Shown here: piece after piece, positions 8,284 through 18,703 of the stretch
Layout of the letters: each line of letters begins with the position of its first letter
How positions within the stretch are numbered: the first letter of the stretch is position 1
NCBI RefSeq assembly: GCF_010389155.1
Contig: NC_057769.1
Coordinates: forward strand, 20,522,735-20,586,734
Origin: Erigeron canadensis
Lineage: Eukaryota; Streptophyta; Magnoliopsida; Asterales; Asteraceae
Length of the DNA stretch: 64,000 bases
Direction of reading: 5' to 3'
Program-made: the position numbers and the translations under genes
Notes under the pieces: generated by a model
Seen by the model: only the letters and a program-made list of their open reading frames with translations
Databases searched by the model: none
Told to the model about the DNA's origin: nothing

Positions 8284-11077
8284 TGTTCCTATGGTAAAGC
8301 ATCCGACAAAAAGTGCTACAGTTGTGGTATTCCTGGTCATTTTGCTATTGATTGCAAACAACCTCGTAAGCGGAACTATGAGTACTGCAAGCAGAAGATG
8401 TTATTAGCCAAGCAAGTGGAAGCTGGTCAAGCATTGCTTGCTGAAGATGACAAATGGCTATTGCTCTCAGATGATGAAGATGAAGATCTTTCTGCTAACG
8501 TCTACTTTATGGCGAGGTTGGCCAAGAACAAAGCTTTTGAGGCTGAAAGCACTGATGATGAGTACCCTGATGATGAGGTAAATCTAAACTCTACTCTTTC
8601 ATTAATTAGAGATAGTCACTTAAGTTAGCTATATCTAACTTGACAACTCATATTAAGACTTTAGCCAACAAAAACAAGAATTTGCAAAATAGTATTTCAT
8701 TGTCTAAAAGTGAATTTTAAAAACTCCTTGAAGAATATTCAAAATCTCTTTTTGATCATGATACTATTAAACAAGACTTTCAATCATATAAAGAAAGGAT
8801 GTTGGTTAAAGAATGTGAGTTGAATGCCTCTCCTAATTCTAAGTTATTAGAAAAATGTCTTAATCTTGAAAAGACCATTCAAGATCTTGAAAAAGCCAAT
8901 CAAGATCTTGAAATTCAAAAGACCAATGAATGGCTTCGAGCAAATGCTAGACAAATGGATGTTGATATTCTCAATAAGAAGCTTCAAGAAGCTAAACGAA
9001 ACAACGTTGAACTTGAAAGGAAGATTTCTGACTTAAATTATACTTGTTTTCTAAAAGGCGTTGAGATTGGAAATCTTGAAAAACAAGTTGAGGAATTTAA
9101 AAAGAATATACTTTTCTGTCAAGAGAAGCTATATAAAGTTGAACAAAACTCTCTCTTGGATTTCACTGCCTATTTTAACAAGTAAAAAATTGCAAAAGAT
9201 GATCTTCTTCTCGAGTTGGGATTTGAGAATATCAAACCATTGCAAAAAGCCAAGGATGAAATAGAACCTTTGTATGATGAAAAATTTCTTCGACTTGGTA
9301 TGGTACAACAATTTATTCGTCCATTGGATAACGAATTTGAGACCGATGAAGTTGAGAAACCAAAAGATGAATTTTTGGTTAATTATGATGCTCTAAATGC
9401 TTCGTACAAAACAAAAGAGTCTTCAATTTTTAAATTGGGAGAAACTGCATCGAATTTTCAAAACCAAGAATCTGTTAGTCCTTCAACTAAACCTACTAAA
9501 TTGTATATTCCATCAACATTTTTGGAAAAACAAATAGAAGTTTTACAACAAAAAGTGGATTCTCAACAACAAGTCATTGATCATCTCAAGTCTCAAAATC
9601 AAAGTTCAGAGGATAAATTGATTGTTGTAGATACTAAGAAAGTTTGTGCGAATGTTTCTACTCAAAATGACCTAAGTGCTCCAGTAGACCATTCTTCCTA
9701 GACTAGTTGTGTTTCATTTACAAATACCTCCACTCAGACCTTGACTGATTCTCTTGAATGGTCATGTCAAAATATTGCCACTGTTATAGCTGATAATTAT
9801 GTGCAATCTGAATTATCTAATGACGAACTTGCACATTGTTTAGTTTTGATATGGTACTTCTATAGGATTTTCACTTGTGATACTCTTGATGAGTTAGTTG
9901 TTCACCCTAAGAATAGTGCTAATATAGGTGTTGATACTTCTACTCAAATTTCTTGTGAAACCAAAGATATGTCAGTTCAAGTTGACCTAATTTCTGAGAC
10001 TACCCATAATGTGAAGTTGGATCCCAAGATTCCTGATTTTTCAACAATTTCAAAAGAATTTAAAACTAATCAACCTCCGGTGAAATTCTTTACAAAAAAT
10101 GATTTTGATAAATTCATGGAGGGAGAATATGTTTTTGATTCTGAAACTGAGAAAAAGATTGAATCTACCAAAATCAAGGTTGAAACAAAAGAAGAATTTC
10201 AAAAACCATTTTCCAAAGTTCCAACTTCATATTATTCAAAGAAACGAGTTATTTCCAAACTCGTCAAGACTGAACCAAAGACCGTCACAAAAACCATTAA
10301 GTTAGAAACAAAGTGTTCTACCCTGGATAAGCATGTCAAAACCAAACAAGTTGAGACCATTCCCAAAATCAAGTACAACAAAGTGAAACTTCTGAAAATC
10401 AATCCAAATGTTTCTTTGTCTAACTCTCAAGCTAGTCCATTACCTAAAGTGTCTAAGTCTAGCTCAGTTTTGCTGACTAGGGATACTTCTAATGGTGCAA
10501 CAAGGTATAGGGATAGATATGGCTGGTTTTCTCATGATAAACCTAAGAAACAAGAAGTTTCCGCACCTCCAAAAGAGTCTAAAAAGATAAAAGTGCTTCA
10601 AAACCCTCGTTCTAATCTTCTTAGTGTCAATTCAACAGGTGGAAAGAGCATAAATAGTGATACTAAATGGGTAGCTAAGTTGTTAGTACCTAAGTTCACA
10701 ATGTTGAGAAAAAGAAGAAAAAACAAAGTAGAAAAGCTGGTAGTAAGAAGAAGCGTGTTTCTGTTAAGTCAAACAATTTATCTTTTAAGTCCTCTGTGTT
10801 AAACAATGTTAATGGTGCCAAGGCTAGGCCTTGTGATGTTGTAAACAATGTTAATTCTTGTTCTCGTATGCATGGTTTGAATGCTGATAGACATGTTACT
10901 TTTAATTCATGTGTGAATGTTCGTACTTTTTATTCAAATGTGCTTATAGATGATGTGCTTGTTAATGCTTATGTTGATTCTAAAGCATGTTTGAATGCAA
11001 TTCCTAAGTTATATACCCTGCCTGTGTTAACTAACCACAAAGGACCCGTCTTCAAGTGGGTACCTAAAGTCGATTAA
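8284..11077 (+). pseudogene. gag: E1 gag remnant (zinc knuckle and long C-terminal extension)
   Basis: The remnant starts near a CX2CX4HX4C zinc knuckle at 8314-8355 (CYSCGIPGHFAIDC), the nucleic-acid-binding motif of Gag. An acidic stretch, a long Lys/Glu/Leu/Asn-rich coiled-coil region, TQ-containing segments near 9660-9980 and a conserved box RYRDRYGWFS near 10510 follow. The frame ends KWVPKVD at 11077. In-frame stops and frameshifts break it into pieces at 8284-8628, 8799-9185, 9216-9701, 9741-10802 and 10796-11077. The matrix/capsid-like N-terminal part is missing. Confidence 0.8.
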
Positions 11078-11087
11078 ATTTCTTTGA

Positions 11088-13750
11088 TTGCAGGATATAA
11101 CCATCTGTGTTTGGATACTCGATTCTGGGTGTTCAAAACACATGACTGGCAATAAAGCATTGCTCAAGAACTTTATCGAACGATTCATGGGAACTGTTCG
11201 ATTTGGGAACAATTTCGCTCCTATCTTAGGTTATGGAGACATTGAACGCAATGGAATTGTCATCAAGAAAGTTCATATGTTGAAGGATTGAGTCATAACT
11301 TGTTCAGTGTTGGACAATTCTGCGACAACAATCTTCAAGTTCGTTTTCGACAATCTCTTTGCAAAATCCAAACTCTAGATGGAGTTGACATTCTGTGTGG
11401 CGACCGCGATGATAACCTTTTTACCGTCAATCTAGATGATAACCAACCAACCAACAATATTTGTCTCATTTCGAAAGATACATCAAAGAATTCTTGGTTG
11501 TGGCATAGAAGGCTTTCTCACCTAAATTTTCCAACCATCAATACTTTGGTCAACAAGCATCTTGTTGAAGGCTTGCCAGTCTACCAGCAAGTAATGATCC
11601 AAGTGTTTCAAGTACTTCATTAAGGACTTCTACTTTAGCATCTAAATTCAAGAAGTTTCCAACCCCAACGAGTGATGAATTAGATATTCTTTTTGAAGAA
11701 TTCTACAATTCTAAACCGATTCATGAAGAAGAACCTCAAGTCATCGTTGAACCAATTCAGACAAATAATCCAGTTCCTGACGACAATCATGAATCATCGT
11801 CAAGTTCTTCTGAGCAAGGTGCTACATCTTCTAGTAGTAGTTCTTCATCCTTTTCAAATTATTCCTCTTCACCACCCTCTCCTAGTATTTCTTCTCAAGT
11901 GAATGTTCAAGAACAACCTACCCAGTTTACTCAGACTACCAATCCGATAAACAATCCAAATGTGTATGTGCCACTTGACTTCGATCATCCATCATATGAG
12001 GAAGCTATTCTACCAAGCTATGATTCCATCTCTCAACAAAACTCAGGTTTTAATGATGATGATGTAGATGTTCAACAACAAGATCCTCTTCCTCATGATC
12101 GCAAATGGTCACGTATGCTGAAAAATCATCAAACTGATCAAATTATTGGAGATCCACAAGCCGGAGTATCTACTCGTGCTTCAGTAAATGAGTGTCTTGT
12201 TGCACTTTCTCTCAGCAACATTGAACCCAAAACTGTCTCTGAAGCTCTTCGTGAGCCATAATGGGTTAAAGCTATGCAAGAAGAACTCGCTCAATTTGAA
12301 AGACTGAATGTATGGAGATTAGTTCCAAATCCAAGAAAAGATGAACCTATTGGAACAAAGTGGATTTTTAAGAACAAGAAGGATGAGAATGGAGTAGTAG
12401 TAAGGAACAAAGCTCGACTAGTTGCAAAGGGTTATTGCCAACAACCTGGTGTTAACTTCGACGAAACTTTTGCTCCAGTTGCAAGAATGGAAGCCATTCG
12501 TATTATTAGCTTATGCCGCATTCCGAAACTTAACTGTGTTTCAAATGGATGTGAAGACAGCTTTCCTGAATGGTGAACTCAAAGAAGAAGTTTACGTTGA
12601 ACAACCAGAAGGTTTTGTTGATTCTAAAAAGCCAAACCATGTCTACAGGTTAGACAAGGCTCTCTACGGTCTTAAGCAAGCACCCCGCGCATGGTATGAT
12701 TCTTTAACTACTTTCTTAATTAGAGGTGGCTTTACCAAAGGCACAATAGACCCTACCCTGTTCATTCGTAAATAAGGTAAACATGTTCTTCTTGTCCAAA
12801 TATATGTTGATGACATTATCTTTGGGTCAGCCAGTCAAACATTTTGCCGAAACTTTTCATCTCTAATGGTTAATCATTTTGAAATGAGCATGATTGGGGA
12901 AATGAACTACTTTTTGGGTCTTCAAATCAAACAATTACCAAATGGTATTTTTATATCACAAGGTAAATACATTAATGATATGTTGAAAAAGTTTGATATG
13001 ACTACATGTTCGTCAATTTCTACCCCAATGGCTGCTCGGACAAATATTAATGCTGATAAAAATGAGAAACCATTTGACCAAAAGAGATATAGAAGTATGA
13101 TTGGTTCGTTGTTGTATCTTATAGCATCTCGCCCAGATATAATGTTTGCAACATGTATGTGTGCTAGGTATCAAGCTGCTCCAACTGATTTACATTTTCA
13201 AGCTGTGAAACGAATACTTCGTTATCTGAAGGGTACACCCAATTTAGGTCTCTGTTATCCAAGAGATACTGGATTCAATTTAACTGCCTATTTAGATGCA
13301 GATCATGCAGGTTGTAAGCTTGATCGCAAGAGCACTTCTGGTACTTTACAACTTTTAGGTGATAAAATTGTGAGTTGGTCTTCCAAGAAACAGAATTGTG
13401 TATCACTATCAACAGCTAAAGCTGAATATGTGGCTGCGGCTAGTTGTTGTGCTCAAGTGTTATGGATGAAGACCCAACTAACTGATTATGGTCTGAAATA
13501 TGATCATATCCCTATCTTTTGTGACTCTCAAAGTGCCATTGCTATTGCAGTCAACTCAGTAAACCACTCTCGATCAAAGCATATTGATGTGAGATATCAT
13601 TTTCTCAAAAATCATATTGAGAAAGGTGACATCGAGCTCTACTTTGTGGGAACTGACTATCAGCTTGCAGATTTGTTCACCAAACCATTGGATGAAAAGA
13701 GGTTTAATTTTCTTATCTCCAAACTTGGTATGTTAAATCTTGAATCTTAA
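11088..13750 (+). pseudogene. pol: E1 pol remnant lacking the integrase core
   Basis: Protease (DSG in WILDSGCSKHMTGN near 11118) is followed by the GAG pre-integrase domain (LWHRRLSHLN near 11500). At ~11577 the sequence jumps from the end of the pre-integrase to the linker (SNDPS...), so the zinc-binding remainder and the DDE core, about 1.1 kb in E3, are deleted. RT follows at ~12274-12900 with YVDDIIFG near 12804, interrupted by a frameshift near 12505 and a stop at 12774. RT C-terminus and RNase H are open at 12866-13750 with the typical ends ([33 protein letters not shown]). The order protease-integrase-RT-RNase H is that of Ty1/Copia. Confidence 0.88.
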
Positions 13751-13877
13751 CTTATTTTATTCTTGATACATTCTTGAAAAACAAAATACAAAATTTGAAA
13801 AGATAAAAATCAAATACAAAAATATAAAATTTTAAAAAAAATAACAAAAAGATTTTCTTTATTTTTTCTTTTTTAAA

Positions 13878-14045
13878 GTGGCTTACATATACGATGCATG
13901 TAACCCGGGCTTCATAGTTTTATTTATATCTTAGTGGTTTACATATACTCTGTATGTAACCCGTGCTTAAGTGATTTATTTATTACTTTGTGGCTTATTC
14001 ATTATCTGTGTATAACCCGTGCTTCATTGTTTTATTTATTTCGAA
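13878..14045 (+). repeat. Three 56 nt hairpin repeats after E1 pol
   Basis: Units start at 13878, 13934 and 13990 (spacing 56 and 56). Each reads GTGG(C/T)TTA...TAACCCGTGCTT followed by TTATTTAT. The second forms TTACATA/TATGTAA. Homologous units are at 26058-26195 (E2) and 49928-50033 (E3), with altered but still pairing arms. Confidence 0.75.
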
Positions 14046-14149
14046 AAGAGACTTTCATGATTTCTTTTGAAAACCCTGGGCAAAAATAATTTTTCCAGCC
14101 AAAAGAATTTGTTACTCTCTATTGATTAACAAATCTTTTTCCCAAAACT

Positions 14150-14229
14150 CTCAATTGTTGATATGAGAAGAAAAGGATCGAACGCCTTTGTGTACTCCCT
14201 AGTTGTCTCATCTTGAACAATTGATTGAG
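14150..14229 (+). other. Conserved-loop stem-loop, E1 copy A
   Basis: CTCAATTGTT (14150-14159) and ATGAGA (14163-14168) pair with TCTCAT (14206-14211) and AACAATTGATTGAG (14216-14229). The loop core CGAACGCCTTTGTGTACTCC occupies 14179-14198, with an inner AAAGG/CCTTT pairing. Confidence 0.75.
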
Positions 14230-14261
14230 TTAAAATTTTCTATTTTCTTAAAATATTTATT

Positions 14262-14350
14262 TGCATCCAACTTGTTGATGTAAGATGCGAAGGATCGAAC
14301 GCCTTTGTGTACTCCCTAGCAGTCTTACTATGAACATTGTTGTTGAAGCA
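14262..14350 (+). other. Conserved-loop stem-loop, E1 copy B
   Basis: GTAAGA (14280-14285) pairs with TCTTAC (14323-14328), and TGCATCCAAC pairs imperfectly with GTTGAAGCA outside it. The loop core at 14296-14315 is identical to copy A, although the stems differ. Confidence 0.75.
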
Positions 14351-15678
14351 AAACTTTGTGTTTCTTAAAATCTTGTTCACGTTAGACTCTCAAATTTTTC
14401 TGTATATATCACAACAAAGATTTCTTAAAATCTTGTTCACGTTAGATTTCACAACAATTTTTCATCTACTTTTGCATAGCTAAAGGGGAGTTTGTGATTT
14501 CAAAACTTTCAAAACTTCAAATGTGTTATTAAATCTTTTCATACACACATTTGATGATTTTCATATGATTTGTCATCAATTGAAGTTCGGTGATTAGTTT
14601 GCACTTGAGCGATTCGTTCACTCCATGAACTTTATCATCGCCGATGAGTTCTACCCCGGAGTATTCAATTCTTTCATTAGATAGTAAGGATATTTTGAGT
14701 GATGATGGTTTCGTGCAAATTGGATGGAGTGAGTAAAGTCGGAAAGTGAGAGGTTACGGTGATATGCTGTGAGAAAAGGGTTAAAAGAAATGATATCCTT
14801 CCCTAAATTCTCAAATCGCCGGGTGAAACAAATTTCTATCGGATGTCATTTGTTGATATCATGATAAAGACTTCATGGACCCAGTGAAGCGATGCACATC
14901 TTTACCTAACCACTCAAGTGTTTCTTAACAAATACTTGTTTCATTTCTCACGGAGATTTTCACATTTCTATTGACTCTTCATTTGGAAGATGTTGATATT
15001 GAAAAAGGGAGACATTCTGCTCCAGTCCCCGACTTCATTTGATCACATTGTGTCTAGAGCTATTGTGCTTGATCATTCATTTGATCATTTTTCATTTCTT
15101 AAGGCACATTCGAGTCATATCTTTGTGATATTATTGTTTATCTATGTGATATAGCCGGAACATTTATAGCGATATCTTAATTGATATTTCATGATGATCA
15201 AATGGAAATCCTACCAATGCTAATATCTTTTCCAACATTAAACGTAGGTCTCATAATTGCATTTATGTAATTATCGAGTGAACGAGAAGTCTAATAGTGA
15301 CCTCGGATTTTACCTAAAAGTCTTTAAGGATAATAGATTGTGGTTATCGAATGCTTCGGCTATACTAACCATGATTTCTATTCTTTAGAGCAATCTAGTG
15401 GTTGAAAAGCCGCAGACCGAACAATGTTAGAACATCGCTTTGTGCATATATCGATGATACATAGGAAATCCGAAAAAATGTTATACATTTCTATCGGTCA
15501 TTTCATTAATCCTTTTGATTTTTGAACATGTTAACGGATCATTCTTATCTGGTTTTTCCATTTCTCATCTCACAAACACAAAAACCACCAACACCATTCT
15601 ATAACATTTGAATGAACAACTTCAACCTTACATTTAGTTAACCTTAGGATTCTTTGGGTGGGGCTTCCGTGATAAATG

Positions 15679-17296
15679 TGTAATTATTCGTGATTTGATG
15701 CGGAAGATAGGTGGTCAACAATGGTGGTTAGTGTGTGTAAGTGTGTGTTCTTGAGAGAGAAAGGTATGTGTGTGTGGGAAGATGATTTCATTCAAAATCA
15801 CGTGAATGTGTTCTGGTTACAAGTTCTTGAACATTCACTGGAGAAGAATTATCAGGAGAGGATTGAGAAGAAGAATCATTAGAAGAGGATGAAGTATTAC
15901 TACTTGAAGAAATAGCAACTTGCTCAGAAGAACTTGATGATGATCCATGATGGTTGTCAGGAACTGGATCATGGTTCGAAACTGGTTCAACGTTGACTTG
16001 AGGTTCTTCATCATGAATCGGTTTAGAATTGTAGAATTCTTCAAAAAGAATATCTAACTCATCACTTGTTGGAGTTGGAAACTTCTTGAATATAGATGCC
16101 AAAGTAGAAGTCCTTGATGAAGTATTTGAATCACTTGGATCATTACTTGTTGGTAGCAAACTTTCTTGCTCAAAGATCATGCCTGACATCTCATCAAACC
16201 TTCATCACCTTTCTTCTCGAACTTTCCAAGATTCTCCCGATCATTCAGCGTATAACAAACACACCCAAAGATATGAAAATAGTTGATGTTGGGTGTCCGT
16301 TTATTAACAACCTCATAAGGAGTCTTCTCAAAACGCTGATTAACAATGGACCGATTCTGAGTGTGACAAGCAGTGTCAACAACTTCAGCCCACATATTGG
16401 AAGGCAACTTAGAATAAGCAAGCATGGTTCTTGCAGCTTCCACAAGCGTTCGATTTCTCCGTTCAACGACACCATTTTGTTGTGGGGTATGAACCGCAGA
16501 GAATTGGTGAGTAATGCCTTTAGATTTACAAAATTTATTGAACACGGCATTTTTGAACTCAGTTCCATTATCCGAATGGATGTAACGGACTGGAAGTTAA
16601 AGATTTACTTGAGTAGAAGTGATGAAATCGATCAGAATTTGAGTTGTTTCATCTTTGGAGGCAAGAAACTTGACCCAAGTATATCTTGAATAATCATCAA
16701 CAATAACCAAGATTTATTTCTTCCCATTTCGACTTTGTACTTTCATCAGCCCACAAAGATCCATGTGAAGCAAATGAAGAGGTGCTAATGAATTTGGAGA
16801 TTTCTTAGGTTTATGAGAAGCTCGTTTAATCTTCCCAACAGCACAAGAAGGACAAACATGCTCACTCTCATACTTATAGTCCGGCAAGCCTTCAACAAGA
16901 TGCTTGTTGACCAAAGTATTGATGGTAGGAAAATTTAGGTAAGAAAGCCTTCTATGCCACAACCAAGAATTCTTTGATGTAGCTTTCGAAATGAGGCAAA
17001 TATTATCGGTTGGTTGGTTATCATCAAGATTGACGGTAAAAATGTTATCATCGCAGTCGCCACACAAAATGTCAACTCCATCAAGAGTTTGAACTTTGCA
17101 AAGAGATTGTCGAAAAAGAACTTGAAGATTGTTGTTACAGAATTGTCCAACACTGAACAAGTTATGACTTAATCCTTCAACAAAGTGAACTTTCTTAATA
17201 ACAATTCCATTACGTTCAATATCACCATAGACTAAGATAGGAGCGAAATTGTTGTTACCAAATCGATCAGTTTCCATGAATCGTTCGATAAAGTTC
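15679..17296 (-). mobile_element. R: reversed, internally deleted Copia fragment inside E1
   Basis: The left edge (TGTAATTATTCGTG at 15679, then a CA-rich stretch read on the minus strand) looks like a Copia LTR 3' end. At ~15823 it passes directly into pol, so most of the 3' LTR, spacer, RNase H and RT are missing. Pol then runs on the minus strand to 17296, where E2 interrupts it inside the protease region. The continuation right of E2 would fall in or beyond the gap and is not seen. Right-hand TSD evidence is lacking. Confidence 0.65.
15824..17296 (-). pseudogene. pol: R pol fragment: protease end, pre-integrase, integrase, linker
   Basis: In minus-strand order: protease C-terminus and pre-integrase (LWHRRLSYLNFP, a CX2C pair near 16850), integrase core in two pieces (17277-16714 and 16545-16177), then the Ser-rich linker (16189-15824). 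A nonsense codon follows GRNGKK at 16714. About 130 nt is deleted near 16200, joining KKGDEG to the [10 protein letters not shown] region. It matches E3 pol closely, so it comes from the same family. Confidence 0.8.
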
Positions 17297-17620
17297 TGTT
17301 AGAAATCCAAAAATAGTGATACATTGTAATTTAAGTTATGGACTTACTTATTGTTAAGTCATGTGTTGATGATTTCTAAGGTTGAGGGGCTAATTGTGAT
17401 AATTAGCATAGTTGGTTAGTTTAGACTATAAATAGCCCTCAATTCCTTAGAAATCATAACTTTGACAAAAATTTGACACACATCTTTCATACCATTACAC
17501 CTAAATAACACACACTTGATCCCAATTCTCTCTTAACACACACACAAACACCAAGAACACACACTCAGGCTAAACCGCCATTCTTGATGTGAATTCGAGT
17601 GATAAAATCGTGTTGTTACA
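17297..17620 (+). repeat. E2 5' LTR
   Basis: Begins TGTTAGAAATCC, contains GACTATAAATAGCCC (TATA box near 17426) and ends GTGTTGTTACA. The partner is partial at 28656-28911. Confidence 0.9.
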
Positions 17621-17622
17621 TG

Positions 17623-17634
17623 TGGTATCAGAGC
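17623..17634 (+). promoter_or_regulatory. E2 primer-binding site
   Basis: TGGTATCAGAGC two bases after the LTR, complementary to initiator Met tRNA. Confidence 0.9.
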
Positions 17635-18077
17635 AAAACATCGTTTTGATCTCGATCCATAACTGAATTCAATCACAATTCATCAAACAATCACCTTTTA
17701 ATTCTGTTTTTAATCCTGTTTTTGTTCGGTTTTAAAATCACTGAAAATTCAAAAATAACCTCTCAAATCACATAAAATCACAAGTGTTTGTTCATCGTTC
17801 GATTTCTCATAGTTAATTACATAATCCTCTCAAGTTTCGTGTTCTAATTCGATCTGGATCAAAAGTTCAGATTTTGAGTTTTTGGCGCTAAAATTTGGGA
17901 TTTGATTCTGTTGAGTTATAAGCTGAAGTGTGTTAATCGGATCGTTGCTAAGGTGAAACAAACTGTTTGCAAGTGGTTTCATGTTCCAGTTCTCAGAAAA
18001 TCAAAAGATATTGAAGTTTTAAAAATCGTCAATGGAGTTGTTCATGTTCAGAGGTTGAAGACAGACATTGTGAAGCT

Positions 18078-18659
18078 AAAACGATCTTATTTAGATCGTT
18101 TCAGTTTTTTTCTTGATACTTATATTTCAGTATTGTGGCTTGTAAAACGATACAATTTAGATCGTTTTGACAAGTGTGGTTGTGGTGTGAAGAATTGATT
18201 GTGGCTAACTGATCCTTTGGATTGGTTTTGGTCAATTCAATTTCTTGAAAATAATCAAGTTTTGGTGAAATTCTATGAAGAAATCCAAAACGATCTCTTT
18301 TAGATCGTTTCAGACTTTGAAAAACCAAAACGATCCCTTTTAGATCGTTTCAGTTTTGGTGAATCCAAAACGATCTCTTTTAGATCGTTTCATCTTTCAC
18401 TCAAACAAATTCCTGGTTTGATTACTTCTTGGGTAACTGATCTTCGTGATTGGTTTTGCTCAATTCATTCCATTACATTTCATACCAAAACTCTATCCAA
18501 ATTCATTCAGAATACTTAGAATTTCTCATCCAAAATTCAATTTAGATCGTTTCATTTCCAATCAAAATTTAGATCGTTTCAATTCCTTTATCAATTTAGA
18601 TCGTTTTTCTATCTTTCCAACTTTAGATCATTTCATTATATCTCATTTTAGATCGTTTC
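18078..18659. repeat. E2 leader palindrome array (AAACGATCT / AGATCGTTT)
   Basis: Full palindromes lie at 18078-18101 (9 bp perfect stem, TATTT loop), 18144-18168, 18287-18310, 18327-18350 and 18367-18390. The last three are exactly 40 nt apart. Half-sites TTTAGATCGTTTC then start at 18541, 18568, 18595, 18622 (variant TAGATCATTTC) and 18647, a 27,27,27,25 nt period ending ~45 nt before the gag ATG. Arms are conserved and loops vary. Confidence 0.85.
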
Positions 18660-18703
18660 ATACTTTCTTCAAAAATCAATTCAATTCTCAAATCAATTTC
18701 TAA
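18446..18703 (+). CDS. Possible upstream ORF overlapping the gag start
   Basis: An 85-codon ORF whose stop TAA (18701-18703) overlaps the gag ATG (18703-18705) as TAATG, an arrangement known to allow termination-reinitiation. Because the leader half-sites repeat every 27 nt, it encodes 9-residue repeats with (N/T)LD(R/H)F. Its translation is unproven. The repeat could be purely a nucleic-acid signal. Confidence 0.3.
   Translation: MIGFAQFIPLHFIPKLYPNSFRILRISHPKFNLDRFISNQNLDRFNSFINLDRFSIFPTLDHFIISHFRSFHTFFKNQFNSQINF

Larger units (their letters stand above)
13751..15678 (+). other. E1 long 3' non-coding spacer
   Basis: About 1.9 kb after pol with no credible ORF. It is nonetheless closely conserved with E2 (25886-27760) and E3 (48300-50147). 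It contains the 56 nt hairpin repeat, two conserved-loop stem-loops and further short inverted repeats (for example CATCGCCGATG near 14636). It ends abruptly near 15674, where R begins. Confidence 0.75.

Noticed and set aside
16114..16689. 191-codon plus-strand ORF
   Set aside because: Antisense to the R pol fragment, where integrase similarity is on the minus strand.
15679..17296. R as the missing integrase part of E1, simply inverted
   Set aside because: R overlaps sequence still present in E1 on both sides of the deletion (protease end and linker), so it is a separate copy.
18078..18659. CRISPR-like array in the E2 leader
   Set aside because: The context is a plant Copia leader. Units are imperfect palindromes with irregular spacing (27 or 40 nt), there are no unique spacers and no cas genes.
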